This document shows positions 1 to 8,625 of a stretch of DNA of 34,686 nucleotides, piece by piece; position 1 is the stretch's first letter, and each line of letters opens with the position of its first letter. A program made the position numbers and the translations under genes. The notes under the pieces are model-generated. The model was not told the origin of the DNA. It ran no database searches and saw only the letters and a list, made by a program, of their open reading frames with translations. The stretch lies in NCBI GenBank assembly GCA_025057455.1, contig JANWWY010000015.1, positions 1-34,686 on the forward strand, written 5' to 3'. Source of the DNA: Aquificaceae bacterium. Its GTDB lineage: Bacteria > Aquificota > Aquificia > Aquificales > Aquificaceae.

Positions 1-30
1 TTTTATTTTTTTGTGCATACAGGCATAAAA

Positions 31-50
31 GCATACAGATGTCTGTATGC
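31..50. repeat. perfect 9-bp inverted repeat (GCATACAGA / TCTGTATGC)
   Basis: Arms at 31-39 and 42-50 are perfectly complementary, and GCATACAG is also repeated directly at 15-22. On the minus strand the hairpin is followed by TTTTAT, so it could be a weak terminator for transcripts running out of cmk. The direct plus inverted copies would also fit a protein-binding site. Neither role can be decided from sequence. Confidence 0.45.
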
Positions 51-161
51 GGTATAGCTCAAAGCCTTGTGTATCAATCTTTTAAACTTTACAATAGCGC
101 GCTCAACTTTGCGTTACCGACGGTTTTGGAAAAATAACCTTCATTTGAGAGGGGTACCCCC

Positions 162-190
162 TTGACAAAAGTGTTGTTATTTCTTATTAT
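162..190 (+). promoter_or_regulatory. strong sigma-70-type promoter reading into the CRISPR remnant
   Basis: TTGACA at 162-167, a 17-nt spacer and TATTAT at 185-190 give a near-consensus promoter. The start of transcription is expected near 197, about 14 nt before the intact repeat at 211. The palindrome GGGGTACCCC sits two bases upstream of the -35 box and could be an operator. The likely product is a short pre-crRNA-like transcript. Confidence 0.7.
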
Positions 191-210
191 TCTTTATGTG
201 CTTAGGTAAG

Positions 211-319
211 GTTGCTAATCTACCGTGTGGAGTTGAAACCGTGGAGTTGAAATTGCTTGTTTTTCCTGAGCTGTTAAAACATTAAATTCAGTTGCTAACC
301 TACCATATAGAAGTTAGTA
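211..319 (+). CRISPR. decayed orphan CRISPR array (one intact and one or two degenerate repeats)
   Basis: An intact 29-nt repeat at 211-239 starts GTTGCTAATCTACC and ends GGAGTTGAAAC, the type of repeat seen in thermophilic Aquificales. It is followed at once (238-252) by a second copy of its tail with a 2-nt deletion (ACCGTGGAGTTGAAA). After a spacer-like stretch of about 38 nt (253-290) comes a degenerate copy at 291-319. Its first 14 bases match at 13 positions and its 3' half is mutated, as expected of a trailer-end repeat. No cas gene is in the window. The orientation with the leader on the left fits the promoter at 162-190. The array is too small for routine array finders and is most likely a relic. 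Confidence 0.65.
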
Positions 320-330
320 GACCTATTCTG

Positions 331-978
331 TTATCCTCTCTCCTTTATAAGGTTTAGAACCTTTTCTATTACTTCTTCAAGTTTCATATCTGTAGTGTCT
401 ATTATCACTGCATCCTCCGCAGGCTTGAAAGGGTACAATGGTCTGCTGGCATCTCTTTGGTCCCTTTCTATTATGGCTCTTAATATTTCCTGATAGTCCA
501 CCTGAAAACCTTCAGACTTGAGTTGCTCATATCTTCTTCTTGCCCTCTCTTCTGGGGATGCAGTCAGGAAAATCTTTAGGTCCGCATTGGGGAATATGTG
601 TGTGCCCGCATCCCTACCCTCTATAACCGCCTGTTTTTCTCCCATCAAAGAACGAAAAAACTGATTTATCCTTTCTCTAAAGGCTGGAAACGTTGCTATT
701 TGAGAAGCTATTTTACCTACATCCTCAGAACCCAGCTTATCACTTATGTTTTCTTGCTTGTAGAAGACCTCCGTTCTGGCAATGCCCAACTCAACTCTAA
801 TAGGACTATCAAAAACCTTAAGAACTTCCCCTTCCTCTAAACCTTCAATCATACACACGTAAGCTGTTGCTCTGTATACAAGCCCAGTGTTTAGATAGGG
901 TATTCCAAGCCTTCTGGAAATCTCTTTGGCTACTGTGCTTTTACCGCTACCTGCAGGACCATCTATGGTTATCTTCAT
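331..978 (-). CDS. cmk: cytidylate (CMP/dCMP) kinase
   Basis: This 215-residue protein phosphorylates CMP and dCMP with ATP in the cytoplasm to supply CDP and dCDP for nucleic acid and lipid synthesis. It starts with the P-loop GPAGSGKST (residues 7-15), followed by the NMP-binding segment with LNTGLVYRA. It has IEGRDAGTHIFP in the middle and the lid-like RARRRYEQL with a later RDQRDASRPLYP. These are typical of bacterial CMP kinase and the length is normal. The start ATG overlaps the pilT stop by one base (TAATG), so the two are translationally coupled. It is the last gene of the minus-strand run. In E. coli cmk precedes rpsA; here rpsA is about 11 kb away. Confidence 0.95.
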   Translation of the reverse strand: MKITIDGPAGSGKSTVAKEISRRLGIPYLNTGLVYRATAYVCMIEGLEEGEVLKVFDSPIRVELGIARTEVFYKQENISDKLGSEDVGKIASQIATFPAFRERINQFFRSLMGEKQAVIEGRDAGTHIFPNADLKIFLTASPEERARRRYEQLKSEGFQVDYQEILRAIIERDQRDASRPLYPFKPAEDAVIIDTTDMKLEEVIEKVLNLIKERG

Positions 979-2075
979 TACATATATTCCCTGCCACCCG
1001 AAGCAATTCCCTTTAGCTTCAATTCCAAGTCTGTTGGTCTGCTGGCGTACATCAGAGCGGTGGTGTAGTCTATTATGCCATTTCTATATAGCTCTTCTAA
1101 ATGTTGGTCAAAAAGCTGCGTGCCGTATACAGGCTTACCCCTTTCCAGGAGCAGAGGTATTTCATCAAACTTAGCGGGGTCAATTATAGACTCCTTTATA
1201 GAGGCGGTGTTTATGAGCACTTCTACCGCTGGAATTACACCTGTTCCGTCGGCTCTTGGGAGAAGTCTTTGAGAGAATATAGCGACCAAAGTTTCTGCAA
1301 GCTGTATCCTTATTTGCTCTCTTACCTCTAAGTTAAACATACCTATGAGCCTGTTTATAGTTTCCTTAGTATCAAGAGTATGAAGCGTAGACATAACTAA
1401 GTGTCCAGTCTCTGCCGCCTGAAGAGCTATCTGGGCGGTCTCGGAGTCTCTTATTTCACCCACCATTATAACATCTGGGTCTTCCCTTAAGGCTGCACGC
1501 AAGCCTCTTACGAAGGAAGAAGTATCTATGCCCACCTCACGCTGAACTATGTAGGACTTGTTATCCCTAAACAGGTATTCTATAGGGTCCTCTATTGTAA
1601 CTATTAGGTCACTCCTTGTGGAATTGATAACCTCTATGAGAGATGCAAGAGTAGTGGATTTACCTGCACCAGTTGGTCCAGTTACCAAAATCAAACCCTT
1701 AGTGTGTTCTAAAACGACCCTTTTCATCACCTCAGGAAGATTAAGCTTTTCAAATGGGGGTATATTGAAAGGAATAACTCTAAAAGCTATGCCCGTGGTA
1801 TTTCTTTGCTTGTAGACGTTTACACGAAAACGAGCTAAACCTGGCAGGGAATAGGAAGTATCGGCCTCCCCAAATTCGTCAAACTCAGCCATCTTTTTGC
1901 GATTTTTTTCTAACACTTCCCGAACGATAAGCTCCATTATCCTATCATCTAACAGTGGGAAGTCCGTTAGTCTCATCAGCTGTTTTTTTACCCTTACGGT
2001 AGGCACTGAGCCAGTTTTAAGGTGTATGTCAGAAGCTCCTAACTCTAATGCCTTTTCAAGTATCAGTTGTAGCAA
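978..2075 (-). CDS. pilT: PilT-family twitching-motility ATPase
   Basis: This 365-residue hexameric secretion-type ATPase is expected to power type IV pilus retraction at the inner membrane. The N-terminal PAS-like part has LGASDIHLK. The RecA-like core has Walker [10 protein letters not shown] (133-141), an Asp-box region with TIEDPIEYL, Walker [13 protein letters not shown] and the His-box STLHT. The start is TTG at 2075, inside the last codons of recA, with AGAGGTGG upstream. No ATG is available until about residue 34, so TTG is preferred. It overlaps recA by 20 nt and cmk by one base. The [10 protein letters not shown] variant and the short C-terminus leave open a PilU-like paralogue. No pilin or pilus-assembly gene is in the window. 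Confidence 0.9.
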   Translation of the reverse strand: MLQLILEKALELGASDIHLKTGSVPTVRVKKQLMRLTDFPLLDDRIMELIVREVLEKNRKKMAEFDEFGEADTSYSLPGLARFRVNVYKQRNTTGIAFRVIPFNIPPFEKLNLPEVMKRVVLEHTKGLILVTGPTGAGKSTTLASLIEVINSTRSDLIVTIEDPIEYLFRDNKSYIVQREVGIDTSSFVRGLRAALREDPDVIMVGEIRDSETAQIALQAAETGHLVMSTLHTLDTKETINRLIGMFNLEVREQIRIQLAETLVAIFSQRLLPRADGTGVIPAVEVLINTASIKESIIDPAKFDEIPLLLERGKPVYGTQLFDQHLEELYRNGIIDYTTALMYASRPTDLELKLKGIASGGREYM

Positions 2076-3078
2076 GACCTGCCACCTCTCTTACCTTTTT
2101 CTCTATTTCTTGTGCTATATCTGGGTTTTCCATGAGAAACTTCTTTGCCTGGTCTTTGCCTTGCCCAAGCCTTGCCTCCCCGTAGCTATACCATGCTCCA
2201 CTTTTGTTTATAATTTTCAATTCACTGGCTACATCTATCAGGTCACAAATCTTACATATGCCCTCTCCGTATAGCACATCAAATTCCGCTTCCTGAAAGG
2301 GCGGTGCCAGCTTATTTTTCACCACCTTTACCCTTACCCTATTGCCAGTTTTTTCTCCGCTGTCCTTTAATTCTCCAACACGCCTCACATCCAGCCTCAT
2401 GTCTGCAAAGAACTTCAGTGCTCTACCGCCTGGTGTAGTTTCTGGGTTTCCAAACATAACACCTATCTTCTCCCTCAGTTGGTTTATAAATAGTATGGCA
2501 GTATTAGCTTTGTGTGCCATACCCTTGAGCTTTCTAAGAGCCTGAGACATAAGCCTTGCCTGCTTACCAACGTGAGCTTCACCTATCTCACCCTCCAGCT
2601 CGTCCTTAGGCACAAGAGCAGCCACAGAGTCTACCACTATGATGTCTACCGCATTGCTGGCTATTAAACTCTCCGCTATCTCTAAGGCTTGCTCTCCGTA
2701 GTCGGGTTGAGATATGTAAAGGTTTTCTGTGTCAACGCCTATTTTTTCTGCGTACTTTGGGTCAAGGGCATGCTCCGCATCTATAAAGACTGCTATCCCA
2801 CCTCTCTTTTGAGACTCTGCAATTATGTGAAGGGCAAGGGTGGTTTTTCCAGAGGACTCTGGTCCAAATATTTCAATTATCCTACCCCTTGGAATACCCC
2901 CTATGCCCGTAGCTATGTCCAGAGCCAAGGAGCCAGTAGGTATAACATCCACCTTTATCTTCTCAGCCTTTTTAAGGGGCATAATGGAGCCCTTACCAAA
3001 TTTCCTCTCTATGCTACTGAGGGCGTTTTCTAAGGCCTTTTTCTTCTCCAGAGTTTCCTTTTGCACTTGTTCTACCAT
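2056..3078 (-). CDS. recA: recombinase RecA
   Basis: This 340-residue DNA-dependent ATPase forms filaments on single-stranded DNA, catalyses strand exchange and activates LexA-type repressors where these exist. It has Walker [10 protein letters not shown] (72-80), Walker B in [10 protein letters not shown], loop L1 around [10 protein letters not shown], the L2 region [17 protein letters not shown] followed by TTPGG, and the usual C-terminal domain. It contains no intein. The ATG has GGGAG six bases upstream. It lies 11 nt after gatC and its end overlaps pilT, so it is part of the purL-lspA-gatC-recA-pilT-cmk run. No LexA-box-like site was recognised before it. Confidence 0.98.
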   Translation of the reverse strand: MVEQVQKETLEKKKALENALSSIERKFGKGSIMPLKKAEKIKVDVIPTGSLALDIATGIGGIPRGRIIEIFGPESSGKTTLALHIIAESQKRGGIAVFIDAEHALDPKYAEKIGVDTENLYISQPDYGEQALEIAESLIASNAVDIIVVDSVAALVPKDELEGEIGEAHVGKQARLMSQALRKLKGMAHKANTAILFINQLREKIGVMFGNPETTPGGRALKFFADMRLDVRRVGELKDSGEKTGNRVRVKVVKNKLAPPFQEAEFDVLYGEGICKICDLIDVASELKIINKSGAWYSYGEARLGQGKDQAKKFLMENPDIAQEIEKKVREVAGLATTDT

Positions 3079-3089
3079 AGCTTCTCCCT

Positions 3090-3362
3090 TTAATATTCTA
3101 TCACTCTGGGAACAACAAAGAAGGAGCCTTCGGAGTTTGGTGCCTGCTTTAAAACAAAAGATGGGTCAATATCCCTTTTAGGTTCGTCCTCTCTCATGGG
3201 TGTTTCACTAAAGACTGGTATGTATAGTTCTACGTTTTCCGTGTTGACCTCTTGAAGTTGATGTACAAAGTCAATTATATTTTGGAGCTGTTTGCCCAAG
3301 GCCTCTCTCTCCTCGTGGGTTAACTTTAGTCTTGCCAAGTGAGCTACTTTTTCCACGTGCAT
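3090..3362 (-). CDS. gatC: Asp-tRNA(Asn)/Glu-tRNA(Gln) amidotransferase subunit C
   Basis: This 90-residue GatC-type protein is the small subunit that clamps GatA and GatB in the complex that converts misacylated Glu-tRNA(Gln) and Asp-tRNA(Asn) to the correct amides. The N-terminal [14 protein letters not shown] and the conserved DEPKRD segment followed by a Gly/Ser tail with VPRVIEY are family hallmarks. gatA and gatB are not in the window, so the operon is split. No clear SD precedes the ATG. An AT-rich TATATT lies 8 nt before it, so an internal leaderless start is possible but weak. Spacing to lspA is 23 nt. Confidence 0.93.
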   Translation of the reverse strand: MHVEKVAHLARLKLTHEEREALGKQLQNIIDFVHQLQEVNTENVELYIPVFSETPMREDEPKRDIDPSFVLKQAPNSEGSFFVVPRVIEY

Positions 3363-3385
3363 AAGAATAGAATATATTTAAAGCC

Positions 3386-3871
3386 TTACCTTTTTCCAGA
3401 CCTCCAAAAAAGTCCTTTAAACAGTAAAAGAGCTACCGCAGTGCTTATGGATGCATCCGCCAAGTTAAAAGCCGGCCAGGAAATACCACCGTAGGAAAGA
3501 TAGATAAAATCTCTTACATAACCAAGGAACGCCCTATCGTAAAAATTCCCCATGGCACCACCAGCCACCATACCCATATAAACCGCAGTAGAATAGCCCT
3601 TAGATGTTATGGCATAAACATAAGTGATTACCAAAGCCAGAATTGGAGTAATCAGAAGGATAGGAAGCCTTATAAAATCGGGAGCCTCTGATAAAAGACC
3701 AAAGGCAACACCCTTGTTGTATACGAGAACAAGATGCAAGAAAGGGAGAAGGCTAATCTCCTTTTCCTTCAGATACGTGTCCGCAAGGTTCTTTGTAAGC
3801 AGGTCAAGGAGTAAGACCGCAAGAGCTACAAGCGTATATATTAGAGTAGTTTTTCCAAGGTTTCTTCCCAT
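3386..3871 (-). CDS. lspA: lipoprotein signal peptidase (signal peptidase II)
   Basis: This 161-residue inner-membrane aspartic protease removes signal peptides from diacylglyceryl-modified prolipoproteins. Four membrane segments are visible (about 8-27, 67-88, 92-108 and 140-156). The family motifs YNKGVAFGLL, GNFYDRAFLGYVRDF and FNLADASI are present; D121 and D139 match the catalytic pair. The length is normal. The ATG start lies inside the end of purL (31-nt overlap) with only a distant GGAG, so translation probably depends on coupling to purL. Confidence 0.95.
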   Translation of the reverse strand: MGRNLGKTTLIYTLVALAVLLLDLLTKNLADTYLKEKEISLLPFLHLVLVYNKGVAFGLLSEAPDFIRLPILLITPILALVITYVYAITSKGYSTAVYMGMVAGGAMGNFYDRAFLGYVRDFIYLSYGGISWPAFNLADASISTAVALLLFKGLFWRSGKR

Positions 3872-6066
3872 AACTTTTGAAGCTCCAACACAGGTCTTTC
3901 AATGACTTTTTCGCCGTTGTTGGTAAAGGTAAAAAGGCCATCTTCTTTGACCCTTCCAAGCAAGAGCCAATCAAGTCCATAAGACTCCACCATATCCTTG
4001 AGTGTGTCCGCCTTTTCCTTTTCCGTGCTTACCACCACAAGGGTTGGATTTTCAGAGAACAGGAAAAAGTCAAGTCTGCCATCCACATACAGGCTCACTT
4101 CTAAACCAAAACCAGTATCAAAAAGACTTTCAAGCAACGCTACCAAAAGACCACCAACCGATACATCATGAGCGGACTTTATATAGTCTTCTTTTATGAG
4201 CTTTAGGAGAAGCTCATGCAAAGCCTTTTCTTTTTCAAGGTCAACATGGGGAACATCACCCTTTACCTTTCCGTGTACCACCTTAAGATACTCACTTCCA
4301 CCAACTGAATACTCTCTTCTGAGGTCTCCTATTAGAAATACCAAGTCGCCCCTTTCCTTAAACCTGTGGTCAAGGAACTTTTTCTCATCTACATAACCTA
4401 CCGCCACTAATATGGGTGTTGGATATATGTTTCTAATCTCGTTTCTTTCCACCGTTTCGTTGTATAGGGATACATTCCCGCTCACAACGGGCACGCCAAA
4501 AAATTCACAGGCATGGGCTATGCCTTCTATAGCCTTCACCAACTGCCACATAATCTCAGGTCTGTCTGGATTGCCAAAGTTTAGGCAGTCGGTAATGCCC
4601 AGAGGCTTTGCCCCTACACATGCAAGATTTCTAAGAGCTTCAGCCACCAAGTATTTCCCGCCCTCGTATGGATTTAGATAGACCATTCTTCCGTTGCCTT
4701 CCGATGTTATAGCTATCAGCTTGTCGCTGGTAAGCTCTGGCTTTACTGCCCACTTTACCCTCAAAACTGCTGCATCTCCTCCGGGTTTCAGCACCGTATT
4801 GGTTCCAACCTGATGGTCATACTGGCTGTATATCCACTTCTTGGAGCAAACATTCAGAGAAGTAAGAACTTTTAAAACTGCCTCCTCTATGTTAACCTGG
4901 GGAAGGCTCCTCTGGTCAAAGCTTCTGAGCTCTTTTATGTAATCAGGCTCTTTGTAGGGTTTTTCATATATGGGAGCTTCTTCTACTATAAGGCTTACTG
5001 GCAACTCTGCTACGAGCTCCTCTTGGTAGAAAGCCCTAAAGACCTTGTCTTCTGTCAATTTCCCCACTACCTCACCCTCAAGATGGTAGTAGCGGGCAAG
5101 CTCTCTAAGCTTTTCCACCTTGTCCTCTTGTGTAACCAAAAGCATTCTTTCTTGGCTTTCAGAAAGAAGTATCTCAAAGGGTTTCATACCCTCTTCTCTA
5201 AGCGCTACCTTGTGAAGCCAAAGCTCCACACCACAACCAGACTTACTGGCAAGTTCGGAGGCGGACCCAGAAAGACCAGCCGCCCCAAGGTCCTGAAGTC
5301 CAGTGAGCAGTCCTTCCTCAATTGCCTGAAGCACAGCCTCTATTAGCTTTTTACCAAAGTAGGGGTCTCCAATCTGGACGTTAGGAAGCTTTTTTTCCGC
5401 ATCTTCGCTAAACTCTCCAGAGGCCATGACAGCACCGTGTATGCCATCCCTGCCCGTTGAAGAACCAAGCAAAAACAAGAGGTCACCCGGTTTTCCTCTT
5501 GCTCTTAACATCCTTCCTGCTGGCAAAACACCAAGGCAGAAGGCGTTTACCAATGGGTTTGTCCTGTAGCACTCTTCAAAGTAAGTCTCCCCACCTACAG
5601 TTGGAATCCCTATACAGTTACCATAGTGGGAAATACCTTTTACTACACCGTTTACGATTCTTTTGTCAACGGGTAGACCAAACCTCAAAGAATCCACGAG
5701 AGCTATGGGTCTTGCTCCCATGGAGAGCACATCCCTTATTATGCCACCCACACCCGTGGCAGCACCGTGAAATGGCTCTATGTAAGAGGGATGGTTGTGG
5801 CTCTCCACCTTAAAGGCAAGCCAGACCTTTTCGTCAAGCTCCACAACACCAGCGTTTTCACCCGGTCCCTGAACCACCCGCTGAGCCTTTGTAGGAAACT
5901 TTTTAAGGTGGACCTTAGAAGACTTATAAGAACAATGCTCCGACCAAAGTGCTCCAAGAATACCCAACTCTACCTCGTTGGGCTCCCTTTTAAGCTTATT
6001 AACTATCCTTTCGTATTCTTCCTGCTTAAGTCCGTAAAGCTCGTAAAGCTTTTCCATGTATACCAT
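3841..6066 (-). CDS. purL: phosphoribosylformylglycinamidine synthase, large (PurL) subunit
   Basis: This 741-residue small-form PurL catalyses ATP-dependent conversion of FGAR to FGAM in purine synthesis. It needs the separate PurQ glutaminase and PurS, neither of which is in the window. Visible motifs include SEHCSYKSSK, the ATP/substrate motif ESHNHPSYIEPF, GAATGVGGIIRD, a second half with GITDCLNFGNPDRPE, and DVSVGGLL near the C-terminus. This is the two-fold repeat of AIRS-like domains. The first ATG (6064-6066) is used; a second ATG three codons later is possible. It begins 3 nt after the shifted stop of the small reading frame at 6070-6217, and has no strong SD, which suggests coupling. 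Confidence 0.96.
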   Translation of the reverse strand: MVYMEKLYELYGLKQEEYERIVNKLKREPNEVELGILGALWSEHCSYKSSKVHLKKFPTKAQRVVQGPGENAGVVELDEKVWLAFKVESHNHPSYIEPFHGAATGVGGIIRDVLSMGARPIALVDSLRFGLPVDKRIVNGVVKGISHYGNCIGIPTVGGETYFEECYRTNPLVNAFCLGVLPAGRMLRARGKPGDLLFLLGSSTGRDGIHGAVMASGEFSEDAEKKLPNVQIGDPYFGKKLIEAVLQAIEEGLLTGLQDLGAAGLSGSASELASKSGCGVELWLHKVALREEGMKPFEILLSESQERMLLVTQEDKVEKLRELARYYHLEGEVVGKLTEDKVFRAFYQEELVAELPVSLIVEEAPIYEKPYKEPDYIKELRSFDQRSLPQVNIEEAVLKVLTSLNVCSKKWIYSQYDHQVGTNTVLKPGGDAAVLRVKWAVKPELTSDKLIAITSEGNGRMVYLNPYEGGKYLVAEALRNLACVGAKPLGITDCLNFGNPDRPEIMWQLVKAIEGIAHACEFFGVPVVSGNVSLYNETVERNEIRNIYPTPILVAVGYVDEKKFLDHRFKERGDLVFLIGDLRREYSVGGSEYLKVVHGKVKGDVPHVDLEKEKALHELLLKLIKEDYIKSAHDVSVGGLLVALLESLFDTGFGLEVSLYVDGRLDFFLFSENPTLVVVSTEKEKADTLKDMVESYGLDWLLLGRVKEDGLFTFTNNGEKVIERPVLELQKLWEETLEKLL

Positions 6067-6069
6067 ATT

Positions 6070-6217
6070 TTAGCCCATCTCATGGTAAGCTTCTAAAAGT
6101 TTATCCTGCTTGGCATCTAAACAAAAGTTCAGCCACATCGTTTCTATCAAATCTCTCTAATAAGGACAGGAAACATTGCCCTTCCGTAGCATATCCACGG
6201 ATTTTACTCAAAAGCAT
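6070..6217 (-). pseudogene. small frameshifted or decayed reading frame before purL
   Basis: From ATG 6217 a 38-codon frame runs to TAA at 6101, and its sequence looks protein-like (MLLSKIRGYATEG, LSLLERFDRNDVAEL). In the next frame a good continuation (LDAKQDKLLEAYHEMG) runs to TAA at 6070, three bases before purL. Removing one T from the TTTT run in the codons following DVAE joins them into a 48-residue protein. This could be a pseudogene, an assembly or read error in a homopolymer, or a programmed +1 shift at CUU-U. The family was not recognised. Confidence 0.4.
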
Positions 6218-6287
6218 AAAAAAACACCCAATTTTTTAAACCTTTCGGTTTTTATGTTTAAACACTTTGCTTAGGACTCGCATAAAA

Positions 6288-7109
6288 TTAGCTTGATTGA
6301 TTTTCAGACATTCCTTTCCTTATCTCCTCTTCTCTGCCAAAGACACCCATTATGTGGTAGCCGTTGTCCACATGAATGACCTCACCCGTTATAGCCCTAG
6401 CCCAGTGACTGCACAGGAAAACTGCGGTGTCTCCCACATCTTCTATGGTAATAGCCCTTCCAAAAGGGTTTACCTTTATGGTATGCTCCATAAGAAGATG
6501 AAAGCCAGTTATACTATAAGCGGCGAGCGTTTTTACAGGACCGGCGGATATGGCGTTTATCCTGTGTCCATGTCTAGCTATGTCGTAGGCTAAGTATCTG
6601 ACTGTACTCTCAAGAGCGGACTTGGCTATTCCCATTACATTGTAGTGAGGAACCACCTTCTCAGCACCGTAGTAGGAAAGGGTAATAATAGAGCCTTCCC
6701 TCCCTTCCATAAGGGGCAGAAGCTCCCTCGTGAGGGCAATGAGCGAGTAAACGGACACATCCATGGCTATCTTAAAACCTTCCCTTGACGTGTCTATAAC
6801 ACCACCTTTGAATTCTTCCCTCGGTGCAAAGGCAATAGAGTGAACCAGTATGTCAAGGCTTCCCCATGTCCCAAAAAGCCAATCCCTAAGACCTGTGATA
6901 TGCTCATCCTTTGATACATCGCATTCAAACAGCAAGTTTGACCCAAACTCCTGGGCTATCTCTTCTACCCTTTTTCTAAGCTTTTCGTTGGCGTAAGTGA
7001 AGGCAAGCTGTGCACCCTCTCTGTGAAAGGCTTTGGCTATGCCGTAGGCTATACTTCTTTCGTTGGCTATGCCCGTTATAAGAGCTCTCTTACCCTCTAA
7101 AAGTCCCAT
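6288..7109 (-). CDS. fabI: enoyl-[acyl-carrier-protein] reductase (NADH), FabI type
   Basis: This 273-residue short-chain dehydrogenase carries out the last reductive step of each fatty-acid elongation cycle. It has the FabI-specific nucleotide motif GIANERSIAYGIA (13-25), SIAFAP at 91-96, and the catalytic Y146/Y156 and K163 in the Y-x6-K pattern (YNVMGIAK). GPVKTLAA and the C-terminal HVDNGYHIMG are also present. The start has AGGAGG six bases upstream. It sits 11 nt after the aldolase gene in a tonB-aldolase-fabI unit. acpP and fabF are at the other end of the window under a separate promoter. Confidence 0.97.
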   Translation of the reverse strand: MGLLEGKRALITGIANERSIAYGIAKAFHREGAQLAFTYANEKLRKRVEEIAQEFGSNLLFECDVSKDEHITGLRDWLFGTWGSLDILVHSIAFAPREEFKGGVIDTSREGFKIAMDVSVYSLIALTRELLPLMEGREGSIITLSYYGAEKVVPHYNVMGIAKSALESTVRYLAYDIARHGHRINAISAGPVKTLAAYSITGFHLLMEHTIKVNPFGRAITIEDVGDTAVFLCSHWARAITGEVIHVDNGYHIMGVFGREEEIRKGMSENQSS

Positions 7110-7120
7110 GCATACCTCCT

Positions 7121-7912
7121 CTATCCTATAGTTTTTAAGGCTTCTTCCACTCCCTTGCCTTCGTGCACTATCAAACTCAAAGCCCTGACGATTTTAACCC
7201 TATCTTTTGCCTGGAATACGTTCCTTCCTACAGAAAGCCCCTTTGCACCGGCTTTTATAGCACCGTAGACCATTTCCAGAAATTCCTTTTCTGTTTTCAT
7301 CTTTGGACCCCCCGCTATAACCACGGGAATTGGGCAAGCCTCCACAACCCTTGAAAAACTCTCGGTATCTCCCGTATATGGCACCTTCACTATATCCGCT
7401 CCCAGTTCAGCCCCTATCCTTGCACAGTGAGCAACTACTTTTGCGTCGTACTGGTTCATGTCTTTACCTCTACCGTAAACCATGGCGAGCAAAGGCATAC
7501 CCCACTCCTCGCAAACCCTCGAAACATAGCCAAATTCCCTAAGCATTTCCCTTTCCATATCCGCACCTATGTTCACGTGTATGGATACGCCATCCGCACC
7601 CAGCCTTATAGCTTCTTCTACAGTGCATACGAGCACCTTATCGTTTTTGGTTGGAGCCCAATCGGTAGATGCGGAAAGGTGCACTATAAGACCTATATCC
7701 CTACCCCTTCCCCTATATCCGGCTCTTACCATACCCTTGTGAAGAACCACTGCGTTGGCACCACCCTCTGCCACATCTTCAACCGCTTTTCTTATATCCT
7801 CTATACCCTCTATGGGACCTGAGCTCACTCCATGGTCCATTGGAACTATTATTGTCCTACCCGTTTCCCTGTTTAATAGCCTTTCAATTCTTACTTGTTT
7901 GCCTATACTCAT
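7121..7912 (-). CDS. DhnA-type class I aldolase (ADH synthase-like / archaeal-type FBP aldolase)
   Basis: This 263-residue TIM-barrel lyase belongs to the DeoC/FbaB/LacD superfamily. MDHGVSSGP (25-33), [13 protein letters not shown] (48-60), Y146 and the Schiff-base lysine K176 in VKVPYTGD are visible, with the phosphate-binding GGP at 201-203 and SVGRN at 217-221. From memory of the family, the sequence is particularly close to the archaeal enzyme making 2-amino-3,7-dideoxy-D-threo-hept-6-ulosonate for an alternative aromatic pathway. Archaeal class I fructose-bisphosphate aldolases share the same fold and motifs, so the substrate cannot be fixed. The ATG has GAGG six bases before it, inside the end of tonB (2 nt gap). 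Confidence 0.8.
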   Translation of the reverse strand: MSIGKQVRIERLLNRETGRTIIVPMDHGVSSGPIEGIEDIRKAVEDVAEGGANAVVLHKGMVRAGYRGRGRDIGLIVHLSASTDWAPTKNDKVLVCTVEEAIRLGADGVSIHVNIGADMEREMLREFGYVSRVCEEWGMPLLAMVYGRGKDMNQYDAKVVAHCARIGAELGADIVKVPYTGDTESFSRVVEACPIPVVIAGGPKMKTEKEFLEMVYGAIKAGAKGLSVGRNVFQAKDRVKIVRALSLIVHEGKGVEEALKTIG

Positions 7913-7914
7913 GA

Positions 7915-8616
7915 CTATCCTCCTCTGAACCTGAAGGTTATTACGCCCGTTTGAACAACGTCTTCCCTTATGGGCTCAAATCTAATTCTCTTTACAAAGT
8001 CTAAGATTTTTGCGTCCACCTGCGGTGAACCACTTTTTTGTAGGACCTCAACCCTTGAGACAATACCCGAAGGCTCTACCCAGACTCTTACCCTAATGGG
8101 GCTAAGAGGTTCATCAGAGACCAGCTTGGGAAAAGGTGGAACATATAGCGTAGCCCTCCCACTACCGCTTATACCAACACCACCAGAGGATACAACCGCA
8201 GTAATATCGCCCAGATTTTTACCTTTAAGCCCTTCTTCCGCTTGTTTTTCCTTTCCCCTCATCTTTCTTTCTATCTCTTCAAGAAGACTGGGACCATCCT
8301 CCGGCACACCAGCTGGAACCTGCACATCACCAGCCCTAATTTTTACATTAGCAGGAGAGGAGCTCACTACATCCTTTCCCCTTTTTATGAAACCCTCACC
8401 GGTTTTTGTTTTTTGAACTGTTTCAGCCCTACCTCTGGAAAACTCCACTTCCTTATGCTTTGGGGACTCTTCAAGCATAACCTGAAGAGGCTTATGTGGT
8501 TGTATGAGATTTACGCTAACAAAAAGATACATAGAAAGAAGAGTGAACACAATAAGGTTTAGGAGGGAGGATATGCCCAAATATAGAGCTTTTTCAAAAA
8601 AGTGTGTCTTTGCCAT
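7915..8616 (-). CDS. tonB: TonB-like energy-transducing protein
   Basis: This 233-residue inner-membrane protein has one N-terminal membrane anchor (about residues 13-37) and a charged, low-complexity periplasmic linker (about 45-155). Its C-terminal TonB domain (about 165-233) has [11 protein letters not shown] and [20 protein letters not shown]. TonB couples the proton motive force to outer-membrane transporters through ExbB/ExbD, which are not in the window. The linker lacks the classical Pro-Glu/Pro-Lys repeats. It leads the minus-strand run. A promoter is at 8626-8653, its -10 box ends 9 nt before the ATG, and there is no SD, so a leaderless message is likely. Confidence 0.85.
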   Translation of the reverse strand: MAKTHFFEKALYLGISSLLNLIVFTLLSMYLFVSVNLIQPHKPLQVMLEESPKHKEVEFSRGRAETVQKTKTGEGFIKRGKDVVSSSPANVKIRAGDVQVPAGVPEDGPSLLEEIERKMRGKEKQAEEGLKGKNLGDITAVVSSGGVGISGSGRATLYVPPFPKLVSDEPLSPIRVRVWVEPSGIVSRVEVLQKSGSPQVDAKILDFVKRIRFEPIREDVVQTGVITFRFRGG

Positions 8617-8625
8617 TTTGGTAAT

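Larger units (their letters stand above)
1..210 (+). other. gene-free leader region upstream of CRISPR remnant
   Basis: No credible coding frame was found here. The region is AT-rich and holds a hairpin at 31-50, a 10-bp palindrome GGGGTACCCC at 151-160 and a near-consensus promoter at 162-190 that points into the CRISPR repeat at 211. The position directly 5' of the best-conserved repeat, plus a promoter, is what is expected of a CRISPR leader. That role is inferred, not shown. The cmk gene converges on this region from the minus strand. Confidence 0.5.

Noticed and set aside
6225-6254. Possible hairpin terminator (AAACC-TTTC-GGTTT) between fabI and purL
   Set aside because: The stem is five pairs, mostly A-T, and the T-run is not adjacent on the transcribed strand; read-through is more likely.
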